A DNA stretch of 64,000 nucleotides from Saprospiraceae bacterium (GTDB taxonomy: Bacteria; Bacteroidota; Bacteroidia; Chitinophagales; Saprospiraceae). The stretch is from NCBI GenBank assembly GCA_022448955.1, contig JAKVCU010000061.1, positions 3,854 to 67,853 on the forward strand, given 5' to 3'. The notes beneath the pieces were generated by a model. The model was not told the origin of the DNA and searched no databases. It saw only the letters and a list, made by a program, of their open reading frames with translations. The position numbers were made by a program, and so were the translations under genes. Shown one piece after another: positions 7,388 through 16,164 of the stretch; positions within the stretch are counted from its first letter, which is position 1; the number at the start of each line of letters is the position of its first letter.

Positions 7388-10375
7388 ATGAAAAATTTAA
7401 TAATCTTTTTAGGATTTATATGCTCCTTCTCTTTGTGTGCACAAGATGCTCAAATCTTTAAGGAATTGACCTTTCGTAATGTAGGTCCTGTAAGGGGTGG
7501 GCGAGTTACTGCGGTGTCAGGGGTGCCCACTCAAGCTAGTACTTTTTATATGGGAAGTACAGGAGGTGGCCTGTGGAAAACGAATGACTTTGGTACTTCT
7601 TGGTCTAATATTTCCGATGGTTTCTTTGCAACCCCTTCTGTAGGAGATATTAAAGTAGCTCAAAATGACCCCAATGTGATTTATGTAGGGACCGGTACCG
7701 ATGGTATGAGAAGCAATATCATTGCAGGGAAAGGGGTCTACAAATCTCTAGATGCCGGACAGACCTGGATGCATATTGGCTTGGAAAAAACTGGCCATAT
7801 TGGTGCTGTTGAAATCCATCCCGAAAACCACAATATAGCCTATATTGCTGCTATTGGCCAAGCCTTTCATCCAAATCCAGAGAGAGGGGTATTCCGTACA
7901 AAAGATGGGGGAAAAAATTGGGAAAAAGTCTTGTTTATATCAGATACAGTCGGAATCGTTGATTTAGTGTTATTACCTAATAATCCTAATGTAATTTATG
8001 CTGCGGCTTGGCGGGCAGAAAGAAAACCATGGACTATCATCAGTGGTGGAAAGGAAGGCGGTATTTACAAATCCCTTGATGGAGGAGATCATTGGGAAAA
8101 GTTAGAGAATGGCCTTCCCAAAGGATTAATCGGAAAAATAGATCTGGCTGTTTGTGCCGCAGACTCTAAGGTGGTATATGCTTTAATAGAGGCAGAAGGT
8201 AAAGAAGGCGGCTTATACAAGTCAATAGATCAGGGGCATAGTTTTCAGCAAATATCGGATAATCCATCCTTACAAATTAGGCCCTTTTATTTTAATAATG
8301 TGGATGTTGATCCCACCAACCCTGATATCGTTTATGTCAATACTTTGCGTTTTCACAAATCAGTAGATGGAGGAAAAAACTGGCAAAGTATTCCTACTCC
8401 GCATGGTGATAATCATTCAATCTGGATTAACCCCAATAATCCTCAATTGATGGTTCAAGGTAATGATGGTGGTGCAAATGTTAGTCATAATGGTGGCCAA
8501 ACTTGGTCGACTCAATTTAACCAACCGACTGCAGAACTCTATCAAGTAGAAGTGGATAACCAATATCCTTATTGGTTATATGCCGGCCAGCAAGATAACT
8601 ATACCACCATATCTGTTCCTAGTCTTCCTCCTAGTTCGCACCAAATGCCCGTAGCTGGTTATATCATGGATACTGGCGGCTGTGAGACGGGGCCTGCCGT
8701 ACCAAAGCCAGATGATCCAGACATTGTATTTGCCAATTGTAAAGGTCGATTTACCGTATTCAATAAAAGGACGGGCCAAGAACAAACCTACAATGTGGGA
8801 TCAGCTAATATGTATGGACATAATCCAATAGATTTAAAGTTTCGATTCCAAAGGGTGGCTCCCATCCATGTGTCACCACATGATCCCAATGTCGTTTATC
8901 ATACTTCACAGTTTGTACATAAAACTACAGATCACGGGAAATCATGGGAGATTATTTCACCTGATTTAACTGCTTTTGAAGCGGATAAACAGCTCATCTC
9001 AGGCACACCGATATCAAGAGATATCACAGGTGAAGAGTTCTATAGTACGATTTATGCAATTCGGGAATCCCAACTTGAAAAAGGACTTATTTGGGTAGGA
9101 GCGAATGATGGTCCTATTCATGTAAGTAGAGATGGGGGTAAAAATTGGAATAAAGTAACGCCTAAAAGTTTGCCGAAAGGCGGGCGAGTAGATGCCGTAG
9201 AACCTTCGCCTCATATAGCTAGTAAAGCTTATGCTGCTATCCTTCGTTATCAAATGGGCGATTGGAGACCTTATATTTATCGTACAACTAATTATGGTAA
9301 ATCATGGAAGTTGATCACTAAAGGTATTCCAGCAGATTATCCAGTAAGAGTAGTAAGAGAAGATCCAGATAGAGAGGGATTATTATATGCAGGCACAGAG
9401 TACGGCTTGTTCATTTCATTTGATGATGGAGAAAATTGGCAGTCTTTTCAGCAGAACTTACCCATAACGCCAATTACTGATATTAAAGTTCATCGCAAAG
9501 ATTTGGTGCTCTCCACCATGGGTCGAGGATTTTGGATTATGGATCAGCTAGGAAGTTTGCATGAATCTTTTGATATACAAAAACACCATTTATTCAAAGT
9601 TAATGATACTCATCGTTTCCGCTATCGCCCTAGAAGAACAGCACCAGAATATCCTTCTCCGGGCGTTTGGCTAGATTATTATTTGGCGAAAGCCCCTAAC
9701 AATCCTATCCAAATTGATCTATTCGATATGAGTGGAAACCGTATTCGTACATTTATTAGCAATCCCAGTCAAGAGCAAAAGGTATCTGCCTATTATAGAG
9801 ATATGGCTACTAATTTTGAGCATTATTCGGTCGATAGAAGTTTGGTGACAACAGCGGGATACCATCGATTTAAATGGGATATGTGCCATGCAGGAGTTTG
9901 GGATGCAAATGCCAAGCGTAGCTTCGCGCGAGGTCCGATGGCCAAACCGGGTAAATATACCATTCGTCTAACTATAGACGGACAACAAATGGAGCAAAGC
10001 TTCCAACTATTAGTTGACCCCAGAGTGAGCGAATTAGACGCCAGTCAAGCGGATATGGAGGCACAAGAAATGGTCAGCCTAGACTTGGTAAATTTAATTT
10101 CAAAAACCAAGAAAAAAATCCATCAACTAGAACAAGAGTATAAGAAGCTAAATAAAAAAGAAAACCCAAGTCCGGAAGACCAATCCAGAATGACTGCCTT
10201 AGAGGGGATGAAAGCAAAGTTAGTTACAGCAAAAGGTAAGTATCCTCAACCTATGCTGCTTTCACAAATGCAATACTTATATAGATTGGTACAGGGTGCA
10301 GATCAAATCCCTGGAAAGGATGTATATGAACGATTAGAAGAGTTGAAAGAGCAGTTGAAAGAGCTTGGTGATTAA
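7388..10375 (+). CDS. Exported sortilin/VPS10-type BNR (Asp-box) beta-propeller protein
   Basis: A signal peptide (about 1-19, ending SLCAQ) is followed by about eleven Asp-box repeats of the form S/T-x-D-x-G-x-x-W between about residues 60 and 690, for example KSLDAGQTW, RTKDGGKNW, KSVDGGKNW, SRDGGKNW and SFDDGENW. This is the pattern of the large glycosyl-hydrolase-like/VPS10 beta-propeller proteins frequent in Bacteroidota. A beta-rich domain follows (about 740-890), then a charged coiled-coil stretch (about 895-960). There is no T9SS sorting domain. Catalytic residues of sialidases are not recognisable, so enzyme activity should not be assumed; binding of peptides or glycans at the cell surface is equally possible. 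Confidence 0.85.
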   Translation: MKNLIIFLGFICSFSLCAQDAQIFKELTFRNVGPVRGGRVTAVSGVPTQASTFYMGSTGGGLWKTNDFGTSWSNISDGFFATPSVGDIKVAQNDPNVIYVGTGTDGMRSNIIAGKGVYKSLDAGQTWMHIGLEKTGHIGAVEIHPENHNIAYIAAIGQAFHPNPERGVFRTKDGGKNWEKVLFISDTVGIVDLVLLPNNPNVIYAAAWRAERKPWTIISGGKEGGIYKSLDGGDHWEKLENGLPKGLIGKIDLAVCAADSKVVYALIEAEGKEGGLYKSIDQGHSFQQISDNPSLQIRPFYFNNVDVDPTNPDIVYVNTLRFHKSVDGGKNWQSIPTPHGDNHSIWINPNNPQLMVQGNDGGANVSHNGGQTWSTQFNQPTAELYQVEVDNQYPYWLYAGQQDNYTTISVPSLPPSSHQMPVAGYIMDTGGCETGPAVPKPDDPDIVFANCKGRFTVFNKRTGQEQTYNVGSANMYGHNPIDLKFRFQRVAPIHVSPHDPNVVYHTSQFVHKTTDHGKSWEIISPDLTAFEADKQLISGTPISRDITGEEFYSTIYAIRESQLEKGLIWVGANDGPIHVSRDGGKNWNKVTPKSLPKGGRVDAVEPSPHIASKAYAAILRYQMGDWRPYIYRTTNYGKSWKLITKGIPADYPVRVVREDPDREGLLYAGTEYGLFISFDDGENWQSFQQNLPITPITDIKVHRKDLVLSTMGRGFWIMDQLGSLHESFDIQKHHLFKVNDTHRFRYRPRRTAPEYPSPGVWLDYYLAKAPNNPIQIDLFDMSGNRIRTFISNPSQEQKVSAYYRDMATNFEHYSVDRSLVTTAGYHRFKWDMCHAGVWDANAKRSFARGPMAKPGKYTIRLTIDGQQMEQSFQLLVDPRVSELDASQADMEAQEMVSLDLVNLISKTKKKIHQLEQEYKKLNKKENPSPEDQSRMTALEGMKAKLVTAKGKYPQPMLLSQMQYLYRLVQGADQIPGKDVYERLEELKEQLKELGD

Positions 10376-10386
10376 ATATTTGACCA

Positions 10387-10419
10387 GCAAAATGGAGCGA
10401 CGCCGCCGCTCCATTTTGC
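10387..10419. terminator. Bidirectional terminator
   Basis: A perfect 13-bp stem (GCAAAATGGAGCG with CGCTCCATTTTGC) and a 7-nt loop lie in the 50-bp gap between two convergent genes. AT tracts on both sides allow it to work in both directions. Confidence 0.8.
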
Positions 10420-10425
10420 TTTATG

Positions 10426-11199
10426 CTATAACTCATTGAGCCTTTTTAAAGTCTCTCCTGTGGCGGCAGCTGTACCTAGGGGTAAGGCTAGTAAGAAACC
10501 AACTCCAGTCAAGAGTAAGGCCATAAAGATAGTGCCATTACCAAGAGCAAAGCTCCGATTATTTCTCACAAATGTTACACTTTGACGTACATTATATCTT
10601 CTTTCCAAGGTGTAGTCCATGCTACCGAAACCTGCGTAAAAAGACTGAACCAAAAAAATGGCAATCGTTGTAAAAGGTGTAAATATTGGAATTAAGCCAA
10701 GCAAGAAAAGCAAAAATGTATAAAATAATTCGCGGATAATATTCCGTAGCGCTATTGTCAAACCTCTTAATAGATCTTGAATAGCCTTTTGCGCACTGAA
10801 AGGGACTGGCGTATAATCAGCCTTCATCCTTCGTTCAATCGTTTCGGACATAAAGCTCATAAATGGCGAAGAAAGTGCTAAAACTAGTTGTTTGAAGATA
10901 ATCAACCCCACTGCGATCACAAGAATACCTCCGAAAACATTAGCGATACTCTCTAATGTCCCCTTACCCCATTCCAGCGGATAAAACCCGATCATCCAAT
11001 CTCCAATACTGCCTGAAATACGCCATGCGAAACTAAGGATACCTCCACCAAGCAATAAACCAATTAATGCAGGTGCAAGCAGATAAGACCAAAGCCCATA
11101 TCTTGAAATGATTTTCAGGCCATCAAAATAAGTGGTAACTCCTTTAAAATATCCAGTTATCATTGTTAGTCGAGTTGATTTAATTCGAATTTGCGACAA
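10426..11199 (-). CDS. EI24/CysZ-like membrane protein
   Basis: This integral membrane protein of about 245-257 residues has four to six hydrophobic segments (among them about 38-60, 85-110, 155-185 and 225-245). The segment order and motifs such as YFKGVTTYFDGLK near the start and the long central amphipathic region fit the EI24 family (PF07264, which includes CysZ). The likely start is the internal ATG at 11163, giving MITGYFKG; the upstream ATG at 11199 adds 12 basic residues with no family counterpart. It lies 48 bp after the trehalose synthase gene on the same strand and is probably co-transcribed. CysZ imports sulfate, but this subgroup's substrate is unknown. Confidence 0.8.
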   Translation of the reverse strand: MSQIRIKSTRLTMITGYFKGVTTYFDGLKIISRYGLWSYLLAPALIGLLLGGGILSFAWRISGSIGDWMIGFYPLEWGKGTLESIANVFGGILVIAVGLIIFKQLVLALSSPFMSFMSETIERRMKADYTPVPFSAQKAIQDLLRGLTIALRNIIRELFYTFLLFLLGLIPIFTPFTTIAIFLVQSFYAGFGSMDYTLERRYNVRQSVTFVRNNRSFALGNGTIFMALLLTGVGFLLALPLGTAAATGETLKRLNEL

Positions 11200-11247
11200 G
11201 TAGGAAAAATTACCAATAGAATTCTATATGATCAACAAATTTTTCGA

Positions 11248-13425
11248 CTAAGATATATTGGTCAAATCAATCAATAGTTTTCGAATATCTTCAACAGAAA
11301 GTACTTGGTACCGAGCATTAGTTTTTTCGAGTCCTACCTTTACAGTAAATGCATCTTTGGGCATTGCTTCGAAGGTATCTTCATCTGTGCGATCATCACC
11401 TATCGCCATTGCAAAGTCCCACTCCTGCGCATTTGACCAATTCAAGGTAGCTTTGCCTTTGTTGACCCCCGCGTTTTTGATTTCCACTACTTTACTACCT
11501 TCTAAGACTTGCAAATCTAAATTTGCCGTAAGGTACATCAACACATCTCTAAACTCTCGTACTCTTTTTTCGCCGAGGTCCTTATCAATTCGGCGGTAAT
11601 GCCATGCGATAGAAAAATCTTTTTCCTCAATGAAAGAACCAGGTGTTCGTTCCACCAACTCCTTAATGACAGGGCGAATTTTACTTTTCCATTCTGAACT
11701 CACATTTGGGTTTCTGCGCCATTCGTTGTTTTCTTTAATCCATACGCCATGCTCTGCAGCCATATCCATATCCAAATGACCAAGCCATTCCTCAAGTGTT
11801 TGTTTATCTCGCCCACTATTTAAAACAACCTTTAGGCCTTTAATCGTGATCAGTTTTTGCAATAATACTAGTAGTGATTCATCAGGTACCACAGCCTGTG
11901 GATCAGGATGAAAGTTCATTAGAGTCCCGTCATAATCTAACAACAATAATTTTTGATCAGCTGCTGCGAAAGCAGTAGATAATGTTTGGTAATCATTCGC
12001 TGTAAATCGCTTTGCATCATTGTGTTTTTGTAATTCCATAAGACTTACTTGTTCTTTAATAAAAGTCGCTGCCCAGTGTTTGACGTCATAGTTCTTGAGC
12101 TTATCCTGCATTTGCTCTAGTCTCCAGCATTGTTCCTTTTCATTCATTTCCAAGGCAATAACTAGATTTTGTGCCATATCATTTCGATCTTGTGGATTGA
12201 CGATAAGTGCTTCGGTCAATTCATTGGCAGCCCCTGCCATTTCACTCAGTATCAATACTCCTTTTTTAGATTTTTCTTTACAAGCTATAAATTCTTTTGC
12301 GACCAGATTCATGCCATCTCTCAAAGGGGTAATCATAGCAATATCAGCCTGTTCATAAAGGGTGATCAATTCTCCAAAATTTAAGGAACGATAAAAATAT
12401 CGAATCGGAACCCAATCAAAAGTGCCGTAGGTGCTATTGATTCTGCCGGCTAAAGTATCGACCTCTTCCTTAAGCTCTTTATATTGATCGACATTCGCTC
12501 TTGATGGTACAACCACCATTACCAAATTAACTTTTCCGTGGTATTGTGGGTTTTTAGAAATAAAATGTTCAAAGGCTTTTAGCCTTTGTGGAATACCTTT
12601 AGTATAGTCTAATCGATCTATAGAAATGACTAGTTTGGTTTCTTTAGCCAATTGCTTAATTTTTATAGAGCCATCATCTTTATAAATGTCTAATTCTGGT
12701 TGTGCATATTTTTGATAGTTGATCCCCATTGGGAAAACATCCACACTAACTACTCTATTATCTATAGTCAGCTTTCCAAAATGATGCTCATGACCAGAAA
12801 TACGGTATACTGCGCTTAGGAAGTGTCGCATATAACCAAAGGTATGGAATCCAATCTGATCCGCACCTAATACCCCATCTAGTATTTCTTTACGCCACGG
12901 TAAGACTCTAAATATTTCGTAAGAAGGAAAAGGAATATGTAAAAAGAAGCCAATTGATATTTTTGGAAAAGCTTGTCTAATCATACTTGGCAGAAGCATC
13001 AATTGATAATCATGGACCCACACCATATCATCTTCCTCCAAAATATCGAGGACTGCATCTGCAAATTTTTGATTCACTCGGCTATAAGCTTCCCAATAAC
13101 GATCACGATAGGTAGTATACTGAGTAAAGTAATGAAAATGGGGCCAAATTGTTTTATTGCTAAAACCTTCATAGTACAGTTTGATGTCTTTCTTATTCAG
13201 AAAAACAGGGACCAATTGCCTTTCCTTTAAGTCATTTCTGATTGATTCTTGCTCCCATTCATCCTTAATTTCTTTTCCTGGCCAGCCTACCCATATGCTT
13301 TCCATATTTCCTTCTAAGGAAGCTAAGCCCGTTGCTAAGCCCCCAGCACTCGGATGGTATATCAGTTCTCCCTGCCTTTTGTTAATGGTCAGCGGTAAAC
13401 GATTTGAAATAATGATTAGCCGCAT
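11248..13425 (-). CDS. Fused trehalose-6-phosphate synthase / trehalose-6-phosphate phosphatase
   Basis: A bifunctional enzyme making trehalose in the cytoplasm in two steps: UDP-glucose (or a related donor) plus glucose-6-phosphate gives trehalose-6-phosphate, which is then dephosphorylated. Residues about 1-475 are a GT20 (OtsA) domain with [45 protein letters not shown] and [12 protein letters not shown]. Residues about 488-725 are a HAD phosphatase (OtsB) with the nucleophile motif LLLDYDGT (D497, D499), SGRD, AEHGVW and the metal motif [10 protein letters not shown]. Both sites look intact. The OtsA-OtsB fusion is common in Bacteroidota. The product is an osmo- and stress protectant. Confidence 0.95.
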   Translation of the reverse strand: MRLIIISNRLPLTINKRQGELIYHPSAGGLATGLASLEGNMESIWVGWPGKEIKDEWEQESIRNDLKERQLVPVFLNKKDIKLYYEGFSNKTIWPHFHYFTQYTTYRDRYWEAYSRVNQKFADAVLDILEEDDMVWVHDYQLMLLPSMIRQAFPKISIGFFLHIPFPSYEIFRVLPWRKEILDGVLGADQIGFHTFGYMRHFLSAVYRISGHEHHFGKLTIDNRVVSVDVFPMGINYQKYAQPELDIYKDDGSIKIKQLAKETKLVISIDRLDYTKGIPQRLKAFEHFISKNPQYHGKVNLVMVVVPSRANVDQYKELKEEVDTLAGRINSTYGTFDWVPIRYFYRSLNFGELITLYEQADIAMITPLRDGMNLVAKEFIACKEKSKKGVLILSEMAGAANELTEALIVNPQDRNDMAQNLVIALEMNEKEQCWRLEQMQDKLKNYDVKHWAATFIKEQVSLMELQKHNDAKRFTANDYQTLSTAFAAADQKLLLLDYDGTLMNFHPDPQAVVPDESLLVLLQKLITIKGLKVVLNSGRDKQTLEEWLGHLDMDMAAEHGVWIKENNEWRRNPNVSSEWKSKIRPVIKELVERTPGSFIEEKDFSIAWHYRRIDKDLGEKRVREFRDVLMYLTANLDLQVLEGSKVVEIKNAGVNKGKATLNWSNAQEWDFAMAIGDDRTDEDTFEAMPKDAFTVKVGLEKTNARYQVLSVEDIRKLLIDLTNIS

Positions 13426-13617
13426 GGATATTTATGTTTAATTCATGAAATTACCAAATGAGCTTAGCAGACTAAGCGTTGATACTACTCCTTAATTATC
13501 AAGCAAACGAATTAAACTTGGAATATAATTGATGGATGCGACCATCTTTATGGTTAGGACAATTGAATATACAACAATTCTAGAATCTAGAGGTTCGTCA
13601 CAATCTAAATAAACCTA

Positions 13618-13654
13618 AAAAAGGAGCCCCCTATTATTCATGAGGCTCCTTTTT
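13618..13654 (-). terminator. Rho-independent terminator of the 463-aa gene
   Basis: AAAAAGGAGCC (13618-13628) pairs perfectly with GGCTCCTTTTT (13644-13654) around a 15-nt loop. On the minus strand it lies 21 bp after the stop at 13675 and ends in a T-run. Confidence 0.85.
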
Positions 13655-13674
13655 CAAAAAGATAAGCTAAATAT

Positions 13675-15066
13675 TTATTCTACTTTTTTGCGTTTTCTTC
13701 TTGTCTTAAATAATTCCACTACCTCCTTTTCCTTCAAGAATCCAAAATCTATAAAGGTTGTGGAAACAAATTTCTTCACATCTTGGTAATCTTTACCCCT
13801 TTTATCTGTAAATCGTTTCAATAACTTCTTAATATAAGCCATTGAAACATCCTTTAAGTCTTGATTAAACTGCTGATTAGCAAAGATCCCCATATAAATA
13901 GGGAACTGTTTTGTGATGTCAAAGTAATCTGAATATTGCATTACCCCCAGATTATTAATAAAACGCTGGAAGTAATTGAAAATAACCATCCTTACACACT
14001 CATTGATAGTAGACAGACCTTCATTTTTATTATAGAATACCTTCACAGCTTCATGTACCTCCTCATTGATATATCCCTTATCATGAATTATATCTACAAG
14101 CATATAATAATGAGTCAAATCATCTTTCATAGTCTTATCGATAATTAAAGACATATTTTGATCTGCCTCTGGCGTCAAATCTTGCTTATCATCTTTCTGG
14201 ATAGAAAGAATAAAATCAAAGTAATGATCATTAAATTCAGGAGTTGCCTTTCGGACTTCATTAAAGATTTCACTTACGTGTATTTGCTGATCATCGTCGA
14301 GCTCAAAGTAAGAAGCATATAATAGCACAATCTTAACATACTCCTTCATATCTTGTAGCTCTTTGTTTTCAACAAATTGCTTTAAGGAAGGCATTAAACT
14401 TGCATTGTCAAACTTTGTACTAATGCGGTATAACAAAAAGTTGTATAAACCTTGGAAATGCGTGCTCAATTGAGAACGCGTTTCAGGGAAAGTCGAAGTC
14501 TGATAGTTTTCATTTTTAAACTGTCTTTTAAATCGAGCGTGCCCCGTTTTACGATCCCTAGGATCGCGGTATTTCTCAAGCTTTTGGCTTTGCAAGAAAT
14601 AACGAATGCGCTTATTGGTGATTGCGTTAATCAAGTTAGTAATCCAAATATCACTACTCATAGCAAATCCAATCTGGATGGATTGACCAATACGCTTACG
14701 TAGAATATCGAAATTCGCAGACTCACAGATCGTTAGTAATACATCTTTGAAATGATCTTGGGGAAGCGTATATTTTACCTGCTCATTGATATCACCTCTC
14801 AAAACGGAATAGCCTAATAATCTAGGTAGAAATAACCCCTCAAATGCGTCATCCAAGAGTATCGTCTCAAAAGCAATCAACTGTAACGGATCTTTGGCAG
14901 CTACTTCATTATAGACCAAAGCAATACGAGGTTCGAACATCTCTTTTAACCTAGCGTAATCCTCCTCCTCTTCTGTATCCAGATAAGTAGATAATTCTTC
15001 TGAATCTTGAATTTCTGCTGCTAATGCTTCTAATCGCTCTAAATATTTCTTATCTAAATCATACAT
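13675..15066 (-). CDS. Conserved-looking all-helical hypothetical protein, 463 aa
   Basis: Not recognised. It has no signal peptide or membrane helix; the protein is almost entirely predicted alpha-helix, acidic at the N-terminus (a TEEEEDY stretch near residue 32) and strongly basic at the C-terminus (ends FKTRRKRKKVE). The repeated helical pairs in the middle recall alpha-solenoid proteins, but no specific repeat could be assigned. It lies downstream of rpsP in the same orientation, with a terminator between them, its own candidate promoter (15160-15167) and a leader hairpin (15090-15123). A role close to translation or RNA is only suggested by the neighbour and the basic tail. Confidence 0.8.
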   Translation of the reverse strand: MYDLDKKYLERLEALAAEIQDSEELSTYLDTEEEEDYARLKEMFEPRIALVYNEVAAKDPLQLIAFETILLDDAFEGLFLPRLLGYSVLRGDINEQVKYTLPQDHFKDVLLTICESANFDILRKRIGQSIQIGFAMSSDIWITNLINAITNKRIRYFLQSQKLEKYRDPRDRKTGHARFKRQFKNENYQTSTFPETRSQLSTHFQGLYNFLLYRISTKFDNASLMPSLKQFVENKELQDMKEYVKIVLLYASYFELDDDQQIHVSEIFNEVRKATPEFNDHYFDFILSIQKDDKQDLTPEADQNMSLIIDKTMKDDLTHYYMLVDIIHDKGYINEEVHEAVKVFYNKNEGLSTINECVRMVIFNYFQRFINNLGVMQYSDYFDITKQFPIYMGIFANQQFNQDLKDVSMAYIKKLLKRFTDKRGKDYQDVKKFVSTTFIDFGFLKEKEVVELFKTRRKRKKVE

Positions 15067-15089
15067 AAACAGTCCTTATTTTAAGAGCA

Positions 15090-15123
15090 AACCTGATAGT
15101 GCAAATTAAGGCACTACCAGGTT
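15090..15123 (-). promoter_or_regulatory. Leader hairpin upstream of the 463-aa gene
   Basis: AACCTG-a-TAGTGC (15090-15102) pairs with GCACTA-c-CAGGTT (15111-15123) around an 8-nt loop, giving twelve pairs with one mismatch. It ends 23 bp before the start codon and lies inside the transcript if the promoter at 15160-15167 is used. A post-transcriptional control element is possible; a terminator is less likely because no gene ends just upstream. Confidence 0.45.
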
Positions 15124-15159
15124 CACTTATATAGAATTAAAGTATAGCTGTGTTTGTCA

Positions 15160-15167
15160 CAAATATA
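15160..15167 (-). promoter_or_regulatory. Candidate -7 element for the 463-aa gene
   Basis: On the minus strand this reads TATATTTG, matching TAnnTTTG, about 95 bp before the start codon. No clear -33 TTTG was found at the right spacing. Confidence 0.35.
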
Positions 15168-15256
15168 ATTGTTTTCAGAAGATAATGCCGCTTTTGAAGC
15201 ATTTATTTTAAAAACAGCAAGAATAGTGACCAAGCATTATTTGCCTAATGGACAAA

Positions 15257-15288
15257 AAAAGAGCCTACCTAAATTGGTAAGCTCTTTT
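15257..15288 (-). terminator. Rho-independent terminator after rpsP
   Basis: AAAAGAGC and TACC on the left pair with GGTA and GCTCTTTT on the right, with one mismatch between the two helices and a 6-nt loop. On the minus strand the stem runs into seven T residues 23 bp after the rpsP stop. Confidence 0.85.
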
Positions 15289-15311
15289 CGCGTCATGCAG
15301 AATAATTTATC

Positions 15312-15896
15312 TTATTCAGCAGGTTTTTCTTCTTCTGTAGCAGCTTCCGCTTCAGGAGCAGCTTCTTCAGTTGCTGGTGCATCTTCTGCAACAGCTTCTT
15401 CCCCTTCAGGTACTTCTACGGGTGGGATTTCATCACCACCTACTGCACCGTCTAGGCCGCCTTCTATTCCCTCTACTTCTTGAGCTACCGCTACACCATT
15501 TAACTTAGCATAAAAGGCTGCTTTTTCCTGTGCAGTTTGCTCAAAACGTGCTTGAACTTTAGCTTCTTTAGCTTCAACCCACGCTTGATACTGCTTTTCC
15601 GCTTCTTCCATCGTCAAGGCTCCTTTCTTCACACCTCTCATTAAGTGCTTTTTGAAGTAAACACCTTTGAATCGAAGAATTGCTCTAGCTGTATCAGTAG
15701 GCTGAGCACCCTTTGCCAACCAGTCAAAAGCTTTTTCACGGTCCAAATCAATGGTTGCTGGCTTCGTCATTGGGTTATAAGTACCCAATTTCTCGATGAA
15801 ACGACCATCACGCGGAGCGCGTCCGTCTGCTACTACAATGTGATAGAACGGACGTTGCTTACGTCCTTTTCTTTGCAATCTAATTTTAACAGGCAT
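15312..15896 (-). CDS. rpsP: 30S ribosomal protein S16 with long acidic C-terminal tail
   Basis: A small-subunit ribosomal protein. Residues 1-80 are classical S16: [20 protein letters not shown] at the start, then [13 protein letters not shown] and GAQPTDTAR. Family members are usually 80-100 residues; this one has 194. The extra ~110 residues are a helical linker (about 95-135) and a tail rich in Ala, Glu and Pro (about 150-194, for example [14 protein letters not shown]) that is probably disordered and very acidic. Extended S16 tails occur in Bacteroidota. The usual partners rimM and trmD are not next to it. A TATCTTTG -7 element lies at 15967-15974 upstream. Confidence 0.96.
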   Translation of the reverse strand: MPVKIRLQRKGRKQRPFYHIVVADGRAPRDGRFIEKLGTYNPMTKPATIDLDREKAFDWLAKGAQPTDTARAILRFKGVYFKKHLMRGVKKGALTMEEAEKQYQAWVEAKEAKVQARFEQTAQEKAAFYAKLNGVAVAQEVEGIEGGLDGAVGGDEIPPVEVPEGEEAVAEDAPATEEAAPEAEAATEEEKPAE

Positions 15897-15966
15897 TTTT
15901 TCTATATTTTAAGTGATGCCACTCCCCACTTACCTTGAATATCAAGCGGTGGGATTTAATCGGCTG

Positions 15967-15974
15967 CAAAGATA
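15967..15974 (-). promoter_or_regulatory. Candidate -7 element of the rpsP promoter
   Basis: On the minus strand the site reads TATCTTTG, fitting TAnnTTTG, about 70 bp before the rpsP start. No convincing -33 TTTG was found. Confidence 0.4.
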
Positions 15975-16164
15975 AGCTTTTTTAGCATTACTGCTAAGTT
16001 TTTTTTATATTCTACAACACAAATAACATAAGACCTCTTCCTTTGTGCCATTTTTTTATCGATCTTACCGTTGGCAATTAATGGTTGCTGGTTTTTTGTT
16101 CTTAGTTATTACTCATTTGTTGCACTGTAAAACCATCAACTATTAAGCATTAACCTTACTCTAA

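Noticed and set aside
15169-15483. 104-aa plus-strand frame rich in Ala and Ser
   Set aside because: Its Ala/Ser richness is the antisense reading of the acidic tail of rpsP.
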